The position numbers and the translations under genes are program-made. From an uncultured Ruminococcus sp. (lineage in GTDB: Bacteria; Bacillota; Clostridia; Oscillospirales; Ruminococcaceae): a DNA stretch of 64,000 nucleotides. The stretch spans positions 211,526 to 275,525 of the forward strand of contig CAJTOG010000001.1 of NCBI GenBank assembly GCA_910577575.1, written 5' to 3'. The notes beneath the pieces were generated by a model. The model was not told where the DNA came from and made no database searches. It was given only the letters and a program-made list of their open reading frames with translations. Shown here piece by piece: positions 7,495 through 17,251 of the stretch (positions are counted from its first letter, which is position 1; the number at the start of each line of letters is the position of its first letter).

Positions 7495-9531
7495 TTAACC
7501 TGTAATATCCTTGTTAAATAATTTGAGTGTATCCATTTTCAGAGCGTGATGTTCAGGTTTGTCAAGTGCAGGGTCATCAGCAAGAAGGATTTCGGCACAT
7601 TCTCTTGCCATTCCTGAAAGTTCCATAGAACAGACAGCATCTGCAATTTTAAGTGGAGGAAGTCCGTGCTGGGCATTTCCGAAAAAGTCTCCCGGACCTC
7701 TTAGTTTCAAGTCTTCTTCAGCAATTTTAAATCCGTCGGTAGTTGAAGAAATGATTTTCATTCGCTGTATACATTCATTATTTTTACTATCAGTTATAAG
7801 AATACAGGAACTTTCGTATTTTCCGCGTCCGACACGTCCACGGAGCTGGTGAAGCTGTGAAAGACCAAAACGTTCGGCATTTTCTATAATCATAACTGCG
7901 GCATTGGGAACATCAACTCCGACTTCGACAACAGTAGTGCAGATAAGGACCTGAATTTCTCCGTTGCTGAATCTTTCCATAACGGAATCTTTTTCAGAAG
8001 ATTTCATTTTTCCGTGAAGCAAAGCAACAGTATATCCTTTTAGAAAACTTTTTTTCGCACTTTCTGCATATGTTTTAACAGCAAACAAATCGCTTTCGCT
8101 GTCCTCAATCATTGGGCAGACTATATAAGCCTGTCGTCCTTCGTCAAGTCTGGCACGTACAAAGCCAAAAGCACCCTCACGTTTTTTTCCGGTAACTGCG
8201 TAAGTTTTTACAGGACTTCTGCCATTGGGAAGCTGTCTGATGCTTGATATATCGAGGTCGCCGTAAATATTCAGAGCAAGGGTACGTGGAATTGGAGTTG
8301 CGGACATAACAAGCCTGTGGGGGCAATCACCTTTTCCGGCGAGTGCTGCACGCTGGGAAACTCCGAATCTGTGTTGTTCATCGGTGATAACAAGTGCAAG
8401 TGATTTGTATTCAACATCATTCTGTATAATGGCATGAGTACCGATAAGAACATTTATTTTTCCATCTGTTAATTCCTGAATAATCTGTTTTCTTTTTTTT
8501 GAAGTTGATGAGCCTGTAAGCAGTTCAGTTTTTATGCCAAGCGGTTCAAGAAACTGAGTGAATGTTTTATAGTGCTGCATTGCAAGAATTTCCGTGGGGG
8601 TCATAACAGCAGCCTGAAATCCGTTTTTTACCGCAAAACAGCATACAGCTGCCGCAACGGCGGTCTTACCGCTTCCTACATCACCCTGTAAAAGTCTGTT
8701 CATCGGAGTTTTTTTGCATAAATCAGCAATAATTTCATATACAGCCGCAGTCTGACCGTCTGTTAGCCTGAACGGCAGAGCATTTAAGAAATCATTTATA
8801 TCAATATTTTTATCCATACAGAAAGAAGTCGATTTTTTCTGTTTAACTTTAAGCATGAGCATACCAAGCTGTAATTTTAGAAGTTCATCAAATGCAAGGC
8901 GTCGTCGGGCATTTTCAGCGTTGATATTGCTTAATGGAAAATGAATATTTTTCAGAGCGTCTGTAAGTGGCATAAGCTGATACTTTTGCATAATATCAGA
9001 AGGAAGGGTTTCAAATGGATAAATTTTCATAATTTCAAGAGCTTGTCGCATATTAATCCTAATCATATTTGCACTAAGACCCTGAGTGAGTTTATAAATT
9101 GGTTGAATTAAAACAGATTCATCAGCTTTTATATAAACAGGCGATGATATGTCACGGCGGATAATATTTCCGCTTACTTTGCCGTACATATAGTAAGTTT
9201 CACCTGTTTTCAGGGCATTGAAAGCATATACATTATTAAAAAAAGTAATATTGATTTGACTTATGCCATCAGTAGCAGAAGCATTGCAGATAATAAGTCC
9301 GCCTTTTATTTTCTGAGGAAAATTTTTGCCTGTTACAGTAAGTTTAAGAACATTGTAACTTCCTGTCTCTGCCTGTAAAATTGGGACATAAGCACGGAAA
9401 TCGAGATAGTTTCTGGGAATGTGGTAAATCAGTTCATAGGGTGAAGTGATACCAAGTTTCCGGTATTTTTCTCCCCTTGCTTTTCCGACGCCTTTAAGGT
9501 ATTCTATATCTGAAAAAAGTGAAGTCGCCAT
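7495..9531 (-). CDS. recG: ATP-dependent DNA helicase RecG
   Basis: 678 residues, the usual RecG size. The N-terminal wedge/OB region ('YLKGVGKARGEKYRKLGI') is followed by Walker A 'GDVGSGKTAVA', DEQH-type Walker B 'ITDEQHRFG', 'VMSATPIPRTLAL' and C-terminal motif VI 'QLRGRVGRG'. RecG reverses stalled replication forks and branches Holliday junctions. The ATG at 9529-9531 has GGAAGGAG at a good distance; the longer frame begins without such a site. It heads a minus-strand run with the methyltransferase, and the yloU-yloV pair further on recalls the yloU-yloV-sdaA-recG neighbourhood of Bacillus. Confidence 0.96.
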   Translation of the reverse strand: MATSLFSDIEYLKGVGKARGEKYRKLGITSPYELIYHIPRNYLDFRAYVPILQAETGSYNVLKLTVTGKNFPQKIKGGLIICNASATDGISQINITFFNNVYAFNALKTGETYYMYGKVSGNIIRRDISSPVYIKADESVLIQPIYKLTQGLSANMIRINMRQALEIMKIYPFETLPSDIMQKYQLMPLTDALKNIHFPLSNINAENARRRLAFDELLKLQLGMLMLKVKQKKSTSFCMDKNIDINDFLNALPFRLTDGQTAAVYEIIADLCKKTPMNRLLQGDVGSGKTAVAAAVCCFAVKNGFQAAVMTPTEILAMQHYKTFTQFLEPLGIKTELLTGSSTSKKRKQIIQELTDGKINVLIGTHAIIQNDVEYKSLALVITDEQHRFGVSQRAALAGKGDCPHRLVMSATPIPRTLALNIYGDLDISSIRQLPNGRSPVKTYAVTGKKREGAFGFVRARLDEGRQAYIVCPMIEDSESDLFAVKTYAESAKKSFLKGYTVALLHGKMKSSEKDSVMERFSNGEIQVLICTTVVEVGVDVPNAAVMIIENAERFGLSQLHQLRGRVGRGKYESSCILITDSKNNECIQRMKIISSTTDGFKIAEEDLKLRGPGDFFGNAQHGLPPLKIADAVCSMELSGMARECAEILLADDPALDKPEHHALKMDTLKLFNKDITG

Positions 9532-9632
9532 AGTATACTCCTTCCATAAGCCTTTTTTATTATTATATCGCAAAAACAATACATATGTCAAGAAAATTTT
9601 TTGTGCAAATCAGCATATACAGCTAAAAATAA

Positions 9633-9661
9633 TTGACAATGAAATATTGCTGTGATATAAT
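9633..9661 (+). promoter_or_regulatory. Consensus sigma-A promoter for the hydrolase-murF-ddl operon
   Basis: TTGACA (9633-9638), a 17-bp spacer and TATAAT (9656-9661), with an upstream TG at 9653-9654 as in extended -10 promoters. A small inverted repeat (TTGAC...GTCAG, about 9687-9705) lies in the leader. Confidence 0.85.
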
Positions 9662-9727
9662 AAATATGTATACGCATATATAATAATTGACGATAAAATT
9701 GTCAGTTAGAAAAATGGAGATAGCATA

Positions 9728-10513
9728 ATGATAAGAACAGTAAACGGGATAAAAATAAATTATGAACAGAAAGGCGAAGGCGATTTGATTGTCCTGCTTC
9801 ATGGCTGGGGGAGCAATATAAAGCTTTTTGCCAATCTGATTGACCTGCTTTCAAAGAAATATACAGTAGTTGCAATGGATATGCCGGGGTTTGGCGAGAG
9901 TGAAGAACCGCCGTCGGCATGGTGTGTTGATGATTATGTAAATTTTGTAATTGATTTTTTGAAAGACTATAATACAGAAAAAATCATGCTTCTGGGACAT
10001 TCGTTCGGCGGACGTGTGATTATAAAACTCAACAGCAGGAAAAATCTGCCGTTTGAGATTACTAAAGTAATACTTGTTGACAGTGCCGGAATTTTGCCTC
10101 CCAAAAATAACAAGAAAAGTTTCCGCACTTATTATTATAAGATAGGAAAGGCTTTTTTATCTATGGGCATTGTGCAGAAAATAGCACCTGACGCACTTGA
10201 AAACTTCCGTAAGAAAATGGGAAGTGCAGATTATGCAGCAGCTTCACCGCTGATGCGTCAGGTACTTGTAAAAGTAGTAAATGAAGATTTGGAACCGCTT
10301 TTACCCGATATAAAATGCCCTACTCTTCTTGTATGGGGAGTTAACGACACTGCAACACCATTGTCAGACGGTGAAAAAATGGAGAAGCTGATTCCGGATG
10401 CAGGACTTGTAAAGCTTGAGAATGCCGGACATTATTCATTTTTGGAACAGCAATATACTTTCAATCGTGTTATGAGTTCATTCATGAAGCTTGACGAACA
10501 GGAGGAAAAATGA
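9728..10513 (+). CDS. Alpha/beta hydrolase
   Basis: 261 residues. 'VLLHGWGSN' (oxyanion region), 'GHSFGGRV' with nucleophile Ser near residue 92, an Asp in 'VWGVNDTATP' and His in 'ENAGHYSFLEQ' form a complete catalytic triad. No signal peptide is seen, so it is probably cytosolic. Its stop overlaps the MurF-like start (ATGA), so it is translationally coupled to cell wall genes, but the substrate is unknown; a role in wall precursor or lipid metabolism is only a guess from context. Confidence 0.85.
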   Translation: MIRTVNGIKINYEQKGEGDLIVLLHGWGSNIKLFANLIDLLSKKYTVVAMDMPGFGESEEPPSAWCVDDYVNFVIDFLKDYNTEKIMLLGHSFGGRVIIKLNSRKNLPFEITKVILVDSAGILPPKNNKKSFRTYYYKIGKAFLSMGIVQKIAPDALENFRKKMGSADYAAASPLMRQVLVKVVNEDLEPLLPDIKCPTLLVWGVNDTATPLSDGEKMEKLIPDAGLVKLENAGHYSFLEQQYTFNRVMSSFMKLDEQEEK

Positions 10514-12117
10514 TGAATACGGTAATTTTTGTCATATATGCGGTTATTACGCTTATTTCAATTATATTTTTTTCTCTCCGTGAGTTTCATATGCTTCAGC
10601 TTAACGGATATAAAACTCCTGAACATTCATGGTGGATGAAGAAAAACTATAAACGATATATTTATCCTCTTGTGCTTTTTGTATTACAGATTGCATTGTT
10701 TCAGATGACATATGCATATATTCCGGTGAGTATAGTTTTTTCATTGTTTAATATAATAATTGCATTTCTTAACAAGCCGGAAAAGAAATTCAAGAAACCG
10801 TTTGTATATACGGCAAGAGTAAAAAGAATGCTTGTAACGTTTTTTATTCTGATTGCAGTTATTTTTGGCATATCTGTATTTTTAGGTACTCAGCCATGTA
10901 AATGTATAGACTGGAAACCGTTTAACAAGCCGTTGCCGTTTATACTTGTCGGAAGTGCTTTATATCTTACTCCGATACTTGTACCGCTTTCAAATCTTAT
11001 AAACAAACCACTTGAGAAATCAATCCAGAAATGGTATATAAATGATGCAAAGAAAAAGCTTGAATCAATGCCGAATCTGCACAAGGTCGGAATAACAGGC
11101 AGTTATGGCAAGACAAGTATGAAATTCTATCTCAATGAACTTTTAAATTCACAGTATGAAACACTTAAAACTCCGGAAAGTTTTAACACTCCAATGGGCG
11201 TTACTATTACGGTAAGACGTGATATGAAGCCGACTCATGAATATTTTATATGTGAAATGGGAGCAAGAAGAGTACATGAGATAAAAGAGCTGTGTGGGAT
11301 TGCCAATCCTCATGACGGTATTATAACTTCTGTAGGTCCTCAGCATTTAGAGACTTTTGGTTCGATAGAAAATGTAATAAATACAAAGTTTGAGCTTGCG
11401 GACAGTGTTCAGGCTGTCGGAGGAAAAATTTATCTTAACGGCGATAATGAACTTATACGTAAAAAAGCTTCTCAGTACAAAAATACTGTTCTTTACGGAC
11501 TTCAGGAAGGTAATGACTGGAGAGCGGAAAATATTGCAGTATCTGACAGAGGTACAGAATTTACTGTTATATCTCCTGACGGAAAACAGTGCAGATATAC
11601 AACAAAGCTTTTAGGCGAACATAACGTACTGAATCTTGTCGGAGCAATTGCATATGCAGTCGGTACAGGAATAACAATGGAAAAGCTTGTACTTCCTGTC
11701 AAGCGTATTTCAGCAGTTCCGCACCGCTTACAGCTTCTTGATAAAGGCAACGGAATTACTTTTATAGATGACGCTTATAATTCAAATCCGAGCGGATGCC
11801 GTGCGGCACTCAATGTATTGGAATTATTTGATGCCTGCCGTATACTTATAACTCCGGGTATGGTTGAACTTGGTGCAAAGCAGGAAGAACTTAATTACGA
11901 GTTTGGTCAGGAAGCTTCAAAAGCCTGCGATTATATAGTACTTGTAGGAAAAAATCAGACTGTACCAATCTATAATGGTATTAAAGATTCAGGTTATAAT
12001 ATGAATCAGGTTTATGTTGCCGACAATCTGAATGATGCACTTGCAAAGGTTCAGGCTTATCGGACTGACAGGAAAAAAATTGTACTTCTTGAAAATGACT
12101 TGCCTGATAACTATTAA
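10510..12117 (+). CDS. murF: MurF-like Mur ligase with N-terminal membrane domain
   Basis: 535 residues. About the first 175 residues hold several hydrophobic segments (around 1-20, 45-85, 105-125, 140-160). The Mur ligase core follows: 'VGITGSYGKTSMKFYL' (ATP loop), 'CEMGARRVHEI', 'SVGPQHLETFGS', 'FIDDAYNSNPSG' and 'LITPGMVELG', the last two being MurF signatures. MurF adds D-Ala-D-Ala to the UDP-MurNAc tripeptide. Classical MurF has no membrane part; this architecture occurs in Clostridia. Ddl, which makes its D-Ala-D-Ala substrate, follows. It could be a membrane-bound paralogue. Confidence 0.85.
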   Translation: MMNTVIFVIYAVITLISIIFFSLREFHMLQLNGYKTPEHSWWMKKNYKRYIYPLVLFVLQIALFQMTYAYIPVSIVFSLFNIIIAFLNKPEKKFKKPFVYTARVKRMLVTFFILIAVIFGISVFLGTQPCKCIDWKPFNKPLPFILVGSALYLTPILVPLSNLINKPLEKSIQKWYINDAKKKLESMPNLHKVGITGSYGKTSMKFYLNELLNSQYETLKTPESFNTPMGVTITVRRDMKPTHEYFICEMGARRVHEIKELCGIANPHDGIITSVGPQHLETFGSIENVINTKFELADSVQAVGGKIYLNGDNELIRKKASQYKNTVLYGLQEGNDWRAENIAVSDRGTEFTVISPDGKQCRYTTKLLGEHNVLNLVGAIAYAVGTGITMEKLVLPVKRISAVPHRLQLLDKGNGITFIDDAYNSNPSGCRAALNVLELFDACRILITPGMVELGAKQEELNYEFGQEASKACDYIVLVGKNQTVPIYNGIKDSGYNMNQVYVADNLNDALAKVQAYRTDRKKIVLLENDLPDNY

Positions 12118-12149
12118 AAATTATAATTATTATAAGGAGTGGATATATT

Positions 12150-13337
12150 ATGAAAATAAATCTTGCTGTATTATTCGGCGGAAGAAGCGTTGAACATGAG
12201 GTATCTGTCATTTCAGCCGTTCAGGCAATGGCAAACATGAACAAGGAAAAGTATAATATCATACCTGTATATATGACTAAAAAAAGCGAGTTCTATACAG
12301 GTGAAAAACTTACGGACATAAACAGCTATAAGGATATTCCCGCACTTCTTAAAGAATGTACGGAATGCGTATTTGTAAGAAGTGAGGGAAAAGTACAGCT
12401 TATCCGTCAGAAGATGAAAAAATTCGGTTCAAACCTTATTTCTGATATTGATATAGCATTTCCGATAGTCCACGGCACCAACGTTGAGGACGGGGCGTTG
12501 CAGGGTTATCTCCAGACGCTTGACCTGCCGTATGTTGGCTGTGATGTTCTTTCGTCTGCTGTGGGCATGGACAAATATGTCATGAAAATTCTACTTAAAG
12601 AAGCAGGATTTCCTGTACTTGACTGCTGTCGTTTTTCTGCCTTTGAACTTGATAAGATAGAAAAGTGTGCAGATGAAGCAGAAAAGAAATTTGGCTATCC
12701 TTTAATTATAAAACCTGTAAATCTTGGTTCAAGTGTCGGAATTTCCAGAGCAAATGACCGTGACGGACTTATAAAGTCAATGGAATCAGCATTCGAGTTT
12801 TCAGACAGGATACTTGTTGAGCCGGCAGTAGTAAATCTTAAAGAAATTAACTGTTCTGTAGTTGGCGACAGTGAATCCGCAGAAGCTTCTGTATGTGAAG
12901 AGCCTGTTCAGGCAAGCAACGAGGATATACTCAGTTTTGAGCAGAAATATATCGGCGGTGGAAAATCCGGCGGAAGCAAGGGTATGGCTTCGCTTAAAAG
13001 AAAAATTCCTGCTGATATTTCTCAGGAGCAGGAACAGACCATCCGTACTCTTGCTGTTGATGCATTTCGTTATCTTGGTTGTAATGGTGTGACACGTATT
13101 GACTTTATGATTGACACTGCATCTGATAAAATATATATAAATGAAATAAACACTATTCCGGGTTCACTTGCATTTTATCTCTGGGAGCCGAAAGGAGTTA
13201 AATATTCTGAACTTCTTGAGCGTATGATTCAGCTTGCTCTGAAACGTCACCGTGAATCACAGAAAATCAACTATACTTTTGATAATAACATACTTTCAAT
13301 GGGCGGAAGTTTCGGAGCAAAAGGAACAAAGAGATAA
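12150..13337 (+). CDS. ddl: D-alanine--D-alanine ligase
   Basis: 395 residues, longer than E. coli DdlB. 'VLFGGRSVEHEVSVISA' (N-terminal signature), 'YPLIIKPVNLGSSVGIS' (ATP-grasp), 'FEQKYIGGGKSGGS' (omega loop with the Tyr seen in D-Ala-D-Ala ligases) and 'RIDFMID...YINEINTIPGS' (metal-binding Glu/Asn) are all present. It joins two D-alanines for peptidoglycan. The loop keeps the Tyr and lacks the His/Lys arrangement of VanA-type D-lactate ligases, so normal D-Ala-D-Ala product is likely. It lies 32 bases after murF. A C-terminal tail of about 30 residues is extra. Confidence 0.93.
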   Translation: MKINLAVLFGGRSVEHEVSVISAVQAMANMNKEKYNIIPVYMTKKSEFYTGEKLTDINSYKDIPALLKECTECVFVRSEGKVQLIRQKMKKFGSNLISDIDIAFPIVHGTNVEDGALQGYLQTLDLPYVGCDVLSSAVGMDKYVMKILLKEAGFPVLDCCRFSAFELDKIEKCADEAEKKFGYPLIIKPVNLGSSVGISRANDRDGLIKSMESAFEFSDRILVEPAVVNLKEINCSVVGDSESAEASVCEEPVQASNEDILSFEQKYIGGGKSGGSKGMASLKRKIPADISQEQEQTIRTLAVDAFRYLGCNGVTRIDFMIDTASDKIYINEINTIPGSLAFYLWEPKGVKYSELLERMIQLALKRHRESQKINYTFDNNILSMGGSFGAKGTKR

Positions 13338-13358
13338 TTAAGAACCGGAGGAATAAAA

Positions 13359-13931
13359 ATGACTGAAAAGGAAAAACAGCAGGCAGGTGAACTCTATAAT
13401 GGCGGTGATGCCGAACTTACTTCTGAAAGAGTTGCAGCCAAAAAACTTTGTGCTGAATATAATGCTGTAACTTATAATGACTATCAGAAAAAAGAGCGTA
13501 TCCTTGACAGACTTCTTGCCCTCAGGGGTGAAAATACGTGGATTGAAGCCAATTTTTTCTGTGATTACGGTTATAACATAATTATGGGTGACAATTTCTA
13601 TTCAAATCATAATCTTGTAATTCTTGACTGTGCAGAGGTTACTTTCGGAAATAATGTATTTATAGGACCAAACTGCGGATTTTATACAGCCGGTCATCCG
13701 GTTGACGCTGAACAGAGAAATCAGGGGCTTGAATATGCAAAACCTATCAAAGTCGGAAATGATGTATGGATAGGCGGTAATGTGTGTGTCATGCCGGGGG
13801 TTACTATAGGGGATAATGTTGTAATCGGCGGAGGAAGCGTTGTCGTAAAGGATATACCGTCCGGAACTGTTGCAGTAGGCAATCCATGCAAAGCAGTAAG
13901 AAAGATTACCGAAGCTGACAGAATGAAATAA
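13359..13931 (+). CDS. Sugar O-acetyltransferase (Maa/LacA family)
   Basis: 190 residues. N-terminal 'MTEKEKQQAGELYNGGD' helix region, then left-handed beta-helix hexapeptide repeats with 'NFFCDYGYNIIMGDNFY', catalytic His in 'TAGHPVD', and 'PIKVGNDVWIGGNVCVMPGV'. The family moves acetyl from acetyl-CoA to maltose, galactoside or related sugars. Start follows CGGAGGAA. It sits between ddl and a LysR gene on the same strand; its real substrate is not visible. Confidence 0.92.
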   Translation: MTEKEKQQAGELYNGGDAELTSERVAAKKLCAEYNAVTYNDYQKKERILDRLLALRGENTWIEANFFCDYGYNIIMGDNFYSNHNLVILDCAEVTFGNNVFIGPNCGFYTAGHPVDAEQRNQGLEYAKPIKVGNDVWIGGNVCVMPGVTIGDNVVIGGGSVVVKDIPSGTVAVGNPCKAVRKITEADRMK

Positions 13932-13946
13932 AAGGAGTTCTGAACC

Positions 13947-14897
13947 ATGAATACTTTGCATTTCCGATATGCTGTTGAAATTGAAAAAACACGTTCCATC
14001 ACTCAGGCAGCCGAAAATCTGTACATGGCTCAGCCAAATCTGAGTAAGGCTATAAAGGAGCTTGAAGCTTCACTTGAAATAACTATTTTCCGCCGTACTT
14101 CAAAAGGTGTTATTCCTACGGAACAGGGGGTAAAATTTTTAAGTTATGCCAAACAGATTCTTATGCAGATTGATAATATGAAAGCTATAGCCGTGCCTGA
14201 AAAATCAGAAAAACACAGAATACGCATATCAGTTCCGAGAACAGGCTATATTTCAAAGGCTTTTTCAGATTATCTTCAGGAATGTGATTCATCTGATGAT
14301 ATGGAAATTTATTTCTGTGAAACAAACTCCATGCGTACCATTGAAAATGTACGGGAAAACAGCTATAATTTTGGTGTTGTCAGATTCAATTCAAGACATG
14401 AAAAGTATTTTATGGATTATCTTTCCGAAAAGAATCTTGAAAGCCAGCTTATATGGGAATATCAGGTCGTAGCATTGATGTCGTCAGAGAATGACGAAGT
14501 TGTGAATGAAAACCTGACTTATTCCGAACTTTCATCAGTCTGTACTGAAATTATACAGGGTGATGATTCTGTTCCATATGTTTCGGGAGCATCTGAAAAA
14601 CTGTTTGCAGATAACCGCTCTGGAAATAAAAAAACACGCCGTATCTGTATGTTCGACAGGGGAAGTGCATTTGATTTTCTTCTTACTGTTCCTAAGTCGT
14701 TCATGCTTGATTCACCCATTCCGGAAAGTATCTGCGAAAAATATGGTCTTATACAGAAAAAATGCGAATTTCCTGATAATTGCTTTAAGGATTTGCTTAT
14801 CTATCCCGTTGACAGAAAACTTTCAGAGGGTGAAATTATGCTTATCAATAAGCTTTATGAAGTTCGCAATGAAATCGCATTCAAATCAGAAATATAA
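13947..14897 (+). CDS. LysR-family transcriptional regulator
   Basis: 316 residues. N-terminal winged helix-turn-helix 'FRYAVEIEKTRSITQAAENL' and 'AQPNLSKAIKELEASLEI' with 'FRRTSKGVIPTEQGV' is the standard LysR DNA-binding pattern; the rest is the periplasmic-binding-like sensor domain. Start ATG follows AAAGGAG. It is 69 bases before nfnA on the same strand, so it may control nfnAB or itself. A short inverted repeat (CGTCA-ATGG-TGACG, about 14915-14928) lies between and could be an operator. Effector unknown. Confidence 0.9.
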   Translation: MNTLHFRYAVEIEKTRSITQAAENLYMAQPNLSKAIKELEASLEITIFRRTSKGVIPTEQGVKFLSYAKQILMQIDNMKAIAVPEKSEKHRIRISVPRTGYISKAFSDYLQECDSSDDMEIYFCETNSMRTIENVRENSYNFGVVRFNSRHEKYFMDYLSEKNLESQLIWEYQVVALMSSENDEVVNENLTYSELSSVCTEIIQGDDSVPYVSGASEKLFADNRSGNKKTRRICMFDRGSAFDFLLTVPKSFMLDSPIPESICEKYGLIQKKCEFPDNCFKDLLIYPVDRKLSEGEIMLINKLYEVRNEIAFKSEI

Positions 14898-14966
14898 AAA
14901 TATGTATTATTTTCGTCAATGGTGACGTTAATATATTAATTAAATTTAAAGGAAGGAAAGAGAGAA

Positions 14967-15806
14967 ATGTTTGAAATTCTCGAAAAGAAAAGTCTTAACC
15001 CGACTGTTACTCTCATGAAGATTTATGCTCCCAGAGTTGCTAAAAAAGCAGAACCCGGACAGTTCATTATTCTTAGAACGGACAGCGAGGGTGAACGTAT
15101 TCCGCTGACTGTTGCGGATTATGACCGTACTGCAGGAACAGTTACAATTATTTTTCAGATTGTAGGAGCTACGACCGAAAAACTCAATCATATGAATGAA
15201 GGAGACTGTCTCCATGATTTTGTTGGTCCTTTAGGTCGTGCGACTGAAACAGAGGGACTTGAAAAAGTTGCAGTAGTCGGCGGAGGAGTTGGCTGTGCAA
15301 TTGCATATCCTGTTGCCAAGAAACTTCATGAACTTGGTATTGAGGTACATTCAATTGTCGGATTCAGAAACAAGGATTTGGTTATTCTTGAAGATGAGTT
15401 TAAAGCTGCTTCTTCAAAATTCATACTTATGTCGGATGACGGTACAGCAGGAGAAAAGGGTCTTGTTACTGACGCACTCAAAAAGCTTATTGAAAGCGGT
15501 GAAAAGTACGACAGGATTATAACAATCGGACCGCTTATCATGATGAAGTTTGTCTGCAATCTTACCAAGGAGTATGAAATTCCCACTGTTGCATCTATGA
15601 ATCCTGTTATGATTGACGGTACAGGAATGTGCGGAGGCTGTCGTTTGACAGTCGGCGGAGAAACTAAATTTGCCTGTGTTGACGGTCCTGAATTTGACGG
15701 TCATCTTATAGATTTTGATGAAGCTATGGCAAGAGGTGCAAGTTATCGTGGTTTTGAAAGAAAAGCTCATGAAGATACCTGTAATCTGTTCAAGGAGGTA
15801 AAATAA
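14967..15806 (+). CDS. nfnA: NfnA-type FAD/NAD subunit of ferredoxin:NADP oxidoreductase
   Basis: 279 residues. FAD loop 'RIPLT' (44-48), nucleotide-binding 'VVGGGVGCAIAYPVAKKL', and a C-terminal 2Fe-2S site with Cys 222, 225 and 237 (an Asp in 'DGTGMC' may be the fourth ligand). With the next gene it forms the NADH-dependent reduced ferredoxin:NADP+ oxidoreductase, which uses electron bifurcation to balance ferredoxin, NADH and NADPH in anaerobes. The two genes are 2 bases apart. Similar subunits also serve sulfide dehydrogenase, so the exact complex is inferred. Confidence 0.85.
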   Translation: MFEILEKKSLNPTVTLMKIYAPRVAKKAEPGQFIILRTDSEGERIPLTVADYDRTAGTVTIIFQIVGATTEKLNHMNEGDCLHDFVGPLGRATETEGLEKVAVVGGGVGCAIAYPVAKKLHELGIEVHSIVGFRNKDLVILEDEFKAASSKFILMSDDGTAGEKGLVTDALKKLIESGEKYDRIITIGPLIMMKFVCNLTKEYEIPTVASMNPVMIDGTGMCGGCRLTVGGETKFACVDGPEFDGHLIDFDEAMARGASYRGFERKAHEDTCNLFKEVK

Positions 15807-15808
15807 AA

Positions 15809-17194
15809 ATGCCTAATATGTCTTTAACTAAAAATGAGATGCCTGTACAGTCTCCCGATGTGAGAAACAGTAATTTTTCAGAAGTTGCACTCGGATATAC
15901 TGAAGAACAGGCTATAGATGAAGCAAAACGCTGTCTTAATTGTAAGAATAAACCATGTGTTACAGGCTGCCCTGTACAGATTGATATACCTGCATTCATT
16001 TCAGAAGTTGCAGAGGGTAATTTTGAGGAAGCATATAAGATTATTACAAAATCAAGCAGTCTGCCGGCTGTGTGCGGCCGTGTATGTCCGCAGGAAACAC
16101 AGTGTGAAAGCAAGTGTATACGTGGCAAAAAGGGCGAACCTGTAGCTATCGGAAGACTTGAAAGATATGTTGCGGACAGGCATAATGCACTTGCTGAATC
16201 AGCAGTTGAAAAGCCTGCATCAAACGGACATAAGGCGGCTGTTATCGGTTCAGGTCCTTCCGGACTTGCCTGTGCGGGTGATTTGGCTAAAAAGGGCTAT
16301 GATGTTACGGTTTTTGAGGCTCTTCACGTTGCTGGCGGAGTACTTTCCTATGGTATTCCAGAGTTCAGACTTCCTAAATCAATTGTTCAAAAAGAAATTG
16401 ACGGACTTAAATCATTGGGTGTAAAGGTTGAAACAAATACGGTTGTCGGCAAATCTGTTTCTATTGATGAACTCATGAAAGAAGAGGGCTTTGAAACTGT
16501 ATTTATTGGTTCAGGTGCAGGGCTTCCACGCTTTATGAGAATCCCCGGTGAAAATCTGAACGGAGTATATTCTGCAAATGAATTTCTTACAAGAATTAAT
16601 CTAATGAAAGCATATAAGCCTGATTCCACAACTCCGATTAATGCAGGGAAAAAGGCTGTTGTAGTCGGCGGAGGAAATGTTGCAATGGATGCTGCCCGTT
16701 GTGCAAAGAGACTCGGTGCGGATGTTACTGTTGTTTACCGTCGTACAGAAAAGGAACTTCCTGCACGTGCTGAGGAAGTTGAACACGCTATGGAAGAAGG
16801 AATCAATTTTAAATTCCTGACGAATCCGACTGAAATTACTGCAACTGAAAACGGCTGGGTCAAGGGCATAATCTGTCAGCAGATGGAACTTTCCGAACCT
16901 GACGCAAGCGGACGTGCAAAGCCTGTGCCTGTTGAAGGTGCATTGTTTGAGATTGAAGCTGACTGTGTGATAATGTCAATCGGAACTTCTCCGAATCCGC
17001 TTATAAAGTCGACTACAGAAGGACTTGATACTCAGAAATGGGGCGGAATTATTGCCGATGACAACGGGCTTACTTCACGTGAGGGCGTATATGCAGGCGG
17101 TGATGCTGTTACAGGTGCGGCTACTGTTATTCTTGCAATGGGTGCAGGTAAAAAAGCTGCTGCTGCAATGGACGAGTATATGCAGAATAAATAA
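15809..17194 (+). CDS. nfnB: NfnB / homotetrameric glutamate-synthase small-subunit type oxidoreductase
   Basis: 461 residues. Two 4Fe-4S sites are clear at the N-terminus: Cys 42, 45, 50, 54 and Cys 89, 93, 99, 103. A first FAD dinucleotide fold 'VIGSGPSGLACAGDLAKKG' and a second NADPH fold 'VVVGGGNVAMDAARCAKRLG' follow, ending with 'GVYAGGDAVTGAATVILAMGAGKKAA'. Often named GltA in annotation, but without a large GltB subunit and with NfnA beside it the bifurcating NfnAB enzyme is the better reading. GGAGG at 15794-15798 is inside the nfnA end. Confidence 0.88.
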   Translation: MPNMSLTKNEMPVQSPDVRNSNFSEVALGYTEEQAIDEAKRCLNCKNKPCVTGCPVQIDIPAFISEVAEGNFEEAYKIITKSSSLPAVCGRVCPQETQCESKCIRGKKGEPVAIGRLERYVADRHNALAESAVEKPASNGHKAAVIGSGPSGLACAGDLAKKGYDVTVFEALHVAGGVLSYGIPEFRLPKSIVQKEIDGLKSLGVKVETNTVVGKSVSIDELMKEEGFETVFIGSGAGLPRFMRIPGENLNGVYSANEFLTRINLMKAYKPDSTTPINAGKKAVVVGGGNVAMDAARCAKRLGADVTVVYRRTEKELPARAEEVEHAMEEGINFKFLTNPTEITATENGWVKGIICQQMELSEPDASGRAKPVPVEGALFEIEADCVIMSIGTSPNPLIKSTTEGLDTQKWGGIIADDNGLTSREGVYAGGDAVTGAATVILAMGAGKKAAAAMDEYMQNK

Positions 17195-17200
17195 TATTTA

Positions 17201-17232
17201 ATCAAAAAGCTCCGTTTCGGCGGAGCTTTGAT
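17201..17232 (+). terminator. Rho-independent terminator after nfnAB
   Basis: Stem AAAGCTCCG/CGGAGCTTT with outer ATCAAA/TTTGAT pairing and a 6-nt loop, 7 bases after the nfnB stop. The U-tract is short. Confidence 0.8.
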
Positions 17233-17251
17233 TTAAATGGAGGAATAAAGT

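Noticed and set aside
15809..17194. Glutamate synthase small subunit
   Set aside because: No large GltB subunit is near and NfnA is directly adjacent, so NfnB is preferred.
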